This document shows, one piece after another, positions 61,662 through 64,000 of a stretch of DNA of 64,000 nucleotides. The position numbers were made by a program, and so were the translations under genes. Under the pieces are notes generated by a model that was given only the letters and a program-made list of their open reading frames with translations, did not search any database and was not told the DNA's origin. The first letter of the stretch is position 1. Each line of letters starts with the position of its first letter. The DNA comes from Paenibacillus psychroresistens (lineage in GTDB: Bacteria > Bacillota > Bacilli > Paenibacillales > NBRC-103111): NCBI RefSeq assembly GCF_009728935.1, contig NZ_CP034235.1, positions 776,501 through 840,500 of the forward strand, read 5' to 3'.

Positions 61662-62546
61662 GTGAGTTTATCGACTGCGATAGCTACAGCCCAGCCTTAT
61701 ATCAAAGCACCGCTGATCTATAAAGGCAAGGTTCGTGAGCTTTACGACTTAGGCGAATATTACTTGATTGCTGTAACCGATCAAATTTCCGCTTTTGATT
61801 ATGTGCTGAATCCAGCTGTTCCGGACAAAGGAAATGTGCTGAACATGCTGAGCCGCTATTGGTTTGAACAAACGGCTCTACTTCAACCCAATCATGTAAT
61901 CCATACAGATGTAAGCTTGCTTGGCGATATCATTACCGATCCAGAGTTAATGAAGGATCGCATCATGGTCACCAAGAAAGCAGAACGAATTGATATTGAA
62001 TGCGTCGTTCGCGGCTATATTACAGGCGGCGGTTGGAGACAATATATAGAAACAGGCGAAGTTAACGGGATCAAGCTTCCAGAAGGCATGCATAAAAACG
62101 AACGTTTCCCGCAGCCGATCTTCACACCAGCAGCTAAAAACGATGTCGGTCATGACGAAGATATCTCCGTAGCACGCATGAAAGAGCTAGTTGGCGCAGA
62201 TCTTACCGATGAGCTCGAAGCTAAGAGCATCAAGCTTTACCAATTCGCTCATGATTATTGTGAGAAGCGCGGCATCATCTTGGCAGACACGAAGTTCGAA
62301 TTTGGTTTAATCGACGGCAAAGTCATTCTAATTGACGAGCTATTCACACCAGATTCATCGCGTTTCTGGGCTAAAGCGAATTACGCTTTAGACACCGAGA
62401 TCGACAGCATGGATAAAGAACCCGTTCGCACCTACCTTTCCGGCTCAGGCTGGGATAAGAACAGCGAACCCGATCCACTCCCTGCCGACGTCGTCGCCGC
62501 CACATCCCAACGCTACCGCGACATCATGAACCTGCTTATAAAGTAA
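61662..62546 (+). CDS. purC: SAICAR synthetase PurC
   Basis: 294 residues from GTG 61662 behind TAGGAGG. Opens with YKGKVRELYDLGEYYLIAVT and DQISAFDYVL, then LIDELFTPDSSRFW, the metal- and aspartate-binding parts. The length is that of the longer PurC type rather than the roughly 240-residue Bacillus form. Joins CAIR to aspartate with ATP. It is followed by an unusual 344-base non-coding gap. Confidence 0.95.
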   Translation: MSLSTAIATAQPYIKAPLIYKGKVRELYDLGEYYLIAVTDQISAFDYVLNPAVPDKGNVLNMLSRYWFEQTALLQPNHVIHTDVSLLGDIITDPELMKDRIMVTKKAERIDIECVVRGYITGGGWRQYIETGEVNGIKLPEGMHKNERFPQPIFTPAAKNDVGHDEDISVARMKELVGADLTDELEAKSIKLYQFAHDYCEKRGIILADTKFEFGLIDGKVILIDELFTPDSSRFWAKANYALDTEIDSMDKEPVRTYLSGSGWDKNSEPDPLPADVVAATSQRYRDIMNLLIK

Positions 62547-62890
62547 TGAGGTTGGTTTTTGTAGCTATCTTGGTTTGACTGCCCTAAAAGCAACTAATGG
62601 GCACAGTTGGTTTGCTCTTAATCTTTTCTCTTTTGACGAGTTTTAATCAGGATGGCTTGCGAAGCAAGTCCATCAATTCATATAAAGTTAGAGTGTAAAA
62701 TAGTTCTGTTGTCTGGAAAGTTTACGTGCCGCCTTTGAATATTGCATCGTTTCCACTTGTTTTATTTCAATAAAAAAGGATGCAATTTCAAGAGTGGCTG
62801 GAGGGCAATAGAACGGTTTGGAACGGTATCACTTTATAATTGTCATTAGTCTTTCAACTGCAGCCACACAATTTCAAGGAGGAATTTTCA
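62547..62890 (+). other. Structured non-coding gap inside the purine operon
   Basis: This 344-base spacer breaks an otherwise tight operon. It holds several inverted repeats: ACTGCCC with GGGCA-C-AGT (62578-62607); a 10-pair hairpin with GAA loop and one bulge, GATGGCTTGC with the arm ending CCATC (62651-62674); and a large nested hairpin with outer arms ATTGCATC/GATGCAAT (62741-62748, 62779-62786) and an inner TTTTATT/AATAAAA stem. No T-run follows the first two. No ORF with a ribosome site is present. It may be a processing or stability element, an inserted repeat, or a site that reduces expression of purSQL. Confidence 0.6.
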
Positions 62891-63139
62891 ATGATCAAAG
62901 CAACCGTCTACGTAACCATCAAACAAAGCGTATTAGATCCACAAGGCAACGCAGTACAAAGCGCACTTCACTCTATGGGCTTTAATGAGGTAGAAAAAGT
63001 GAGAATCGGCAAGTACTTGGAGGTTACCTTGAACACAGCAGATCGCGCTGAAGCAGAGAGCCGTGTTAGAGCGATGTGTGAAAAACTGTTGGCGAACACG
63101 GTGATTGAAGATTACCGTTTTGAACTGGAGGGGGCATAA
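62891..63139 (+). CDS. purS: Phosphoribosylformylglycinamidine synthase subunit PurS
   Basis: 82 residues from ATG 62891 behind a perfect AAGGAGG; the frame is open back to 62840 without a ribosome site. It matches PurS along its full length ([20 protein letters not shown], then [17 protein letters not shown], ending [12 protein letters not shown]). PurS bridges PurQ and PurL and helps pass ammonia. Its stop overlaps the purQ start by one base (TAATG). Confidence 0.96.
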   Translation: MIKATVYVTIKQSVLDPQGNAVQSALHSMGFNEVEKVRIGKYLEVTLNTADRAEAESRVRAMCEKLLANTVIEDYRFELEGA

Positions 63140-63831
63140 TGAATTTCGCAGTGCTTGTTTTTCCAGGCTCAAACTGTGATATTGACTGCTTCAAGGCAGT
63201 CGAGGAAACCATAGGCCAGCCAGTTGATTATGTGTGGCATACGGAGACGGATCTTTCCAAATATGATGCAATTATTGTACCCGGTGGATTCTCATACGGC
63301 GATTACTTGCGTTGTGGAGCAATTGCCCAGTTCGCACCCGTTATGGCTGCATTGAAAGTGGCTGCAGAAGCAGGCAAATATGTGATCGGCATTTGCAACG
63401 GTTTTCAGGTTTTGACTGAGGCGGGATTACTGCCAGGCGCATTGCTGCGCAACAATTCCTTGAAATTCCGCTGTCATGCAACAACGTTAAGAGTAGAAAG
63501 CACGAACAATCCTTTTACCCAGGACTATAAGCTTGGTGAAGAAATCAACATTCCAATCGCTCATGGCGAAGGAAATTACTATTGTGATGACGCTACTCTA
63601 AAAGAATTACAGGACAATGGACAAATTATTTTCCGCTATGCGGGGGAGAATCCCAATGGCTCTGTGGACGATATTGCAGGAATCAGCAACAAAGCAGGTA
63701 ACGTTTTAGGCATGATGCCACATCCGGAGCGCGCCATTCATGAATTACTAGGTTCTGAGGACGGCAAGCGGATGTTTACATCAATCTTGAGTACATGGAG
63801 GGATCGACATGGCGCAGCAGCAATCCGTTAA
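63139..63831 (+). CDS. purQ: Phosphoribosylformylglycinamidine synthase subunit PurQ (glutaminase)
   Basis: 230 residues, class I glutamine amidotransferase. The catalytic Cys is in [14 protein letters not shown] and the His-Glu pair in MMPHPERA. Opens with [14 protein letters not shown]. It supplies ammonia to PurL for the conversion of FGAR to FGAM. Its 3' end overlaps purL by 23 bases. Confidence 0.97.
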   Translation: MNFAVLVFPGSNCDIDCFKAVEETIGQPVDYVWHTETDLSKYDAIIVPGGFSYGDYLRCGAIAQFAPVMAALKVAAEAGKYVIGICNGFQVLTEAGLLPGALLRNNSLKFRCHATTLRVESTNNPFTQDYKLGEEINIPIAHGEGNYYCDDATLKELQDNGQIIFRYAGENPNGSVDDIAGISNKAGNVLGMMPHPERAIHELLGSEDGKRMFTSILSTWRDRHGAAAIR

Positions 63832-64000
63832 GGAGCCTACAGCACAGCAGATCGCAGAACAGAAGATTTATAAACAAATGGGCGTAACGGATGAAGAATT
63901 TGGCAAAATAGTCGGGTTTCTAGGTCGTCAGCCAAACTATTGTGAAATTGGTGTTTTTAGCGTTATGTGGTCGGAGCATTGCTCTTATAAGAATTCCAAG
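63809..64000 (+). CDS. purL: Phosphoribosylformylglycinamidine synthase subunit PurL (partial, N-terminus)
   Basis: The first 64 codons of purL, starting at ATG 63809 inside the purQ end, behind GGAGGG. The residues [15 protein letters not shown] and [21 protein letters not shown] are the conserved PurL N-terminal region. The small form of PurL is expected, since PurS and PurQ are separate genes. The window ends inside the gene. Confidence 0.95.
   Translation, partial: MAQQQSVKEPTAQQIAEQKIYKQMGVTDEEFGKIVGFLGRQPNYCEIGVFSVMWSEHCSYKNSK

Overview
The window looks like chromosome from a low-to-medium GC, Gram-positive, spore-forming Bacillota, most like Paenibacillus or a close relative. The reasons are strong Shine-Dalgarno sites with frequent TTG/GTG starts, sigma-A type promoters, lipobox lipoproteins, SLH-anchored exoproteases, a YesN/YesM-type two-component system beside a CUT1 sugar ABC transporter, copper-amine-oxidase-like stalk domains, and a purEKBCSQL operon behind paired PurR boxes. 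No tRNA, rRNA, CRISPR array or intact mobile element was seen. The species is inferred from gene content only.

Layout. 1-2650: end of an LplT-like transporter, a secreted DUF4367/PrcB-like protein and a family 4 glycosyltransferase. 2962-8305: NfeD/SPFH membrane pair, a cold-shock protein, RecQ and an AzgA-type purine permease. 8442-13254: membrane acyltransferase, inositol-phosphatase-like enzyme, SDR reductase, HAD hydrolase, DUF2500 protein and GH25 lysozyme. 13364-16145: chemoreceptor behind two Spo0A-box matches, then a coiled-coil lipoprotein. 16133-18832 (minus): MocR/GabR-type regulator with an MFS transporter. 18972-26690 (minus): two large secreted subtilases, one SLH-anchored.

27326-41545 is a glycan-utilisation locus: sugar-binding lipoprotein, a small membrane-anchored Ig-like protein, two permeases, AraC-type response regulator, a double-length sensor kinase, GH78 rhamnosidase, an Fe(II)/2-oxoglutarate dioxygenase and a GH38/DUF5054 enzyme. 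The two-component system probably senses the substrate, the transporter imports oligosaccharides, and the three enzymes process them. No ATPase gene is present, so a shared MsmX-type ATPase is expected elsewhere.

41705-45406 holds two divergent sulfate-binding-protein paralogues. The minus-strand lipoprotein has lost the recognised oxyanion-binding motifs, while the plus-strand one keeps them but lacks a lipobox and is followed by a stalk/WG-repeat protein. 45510-48352: GntR regulator and two D-2-hydroxyacid dehydrogenases. 48426-48680: five perfect-length 51-bp tandem repeats, each carrying a small hairpin. 48774-58297: GNAT, TetR with MMPL exporter and matching operators, DUF3221 lipoprotein, isochorismatase-like hydrolase, TetL-like MFS exporter, HelD and a DEDDh exonuclease. 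58386-64000: the purine operon, interrupted between purC and purS by about 340 bases of structured non-coding DNA; purL runs off the end.

The observations most worth following are the 51-bp hairpin repeats, the motif-stripped sulfate-binding paralogue, the dioxygenase coupled to a GH38-like enzyme, the double-sensor kinase, the subtilase with a large insert before its catalytic serine, and the Spo0A boxes in front of a chemoreceptor.
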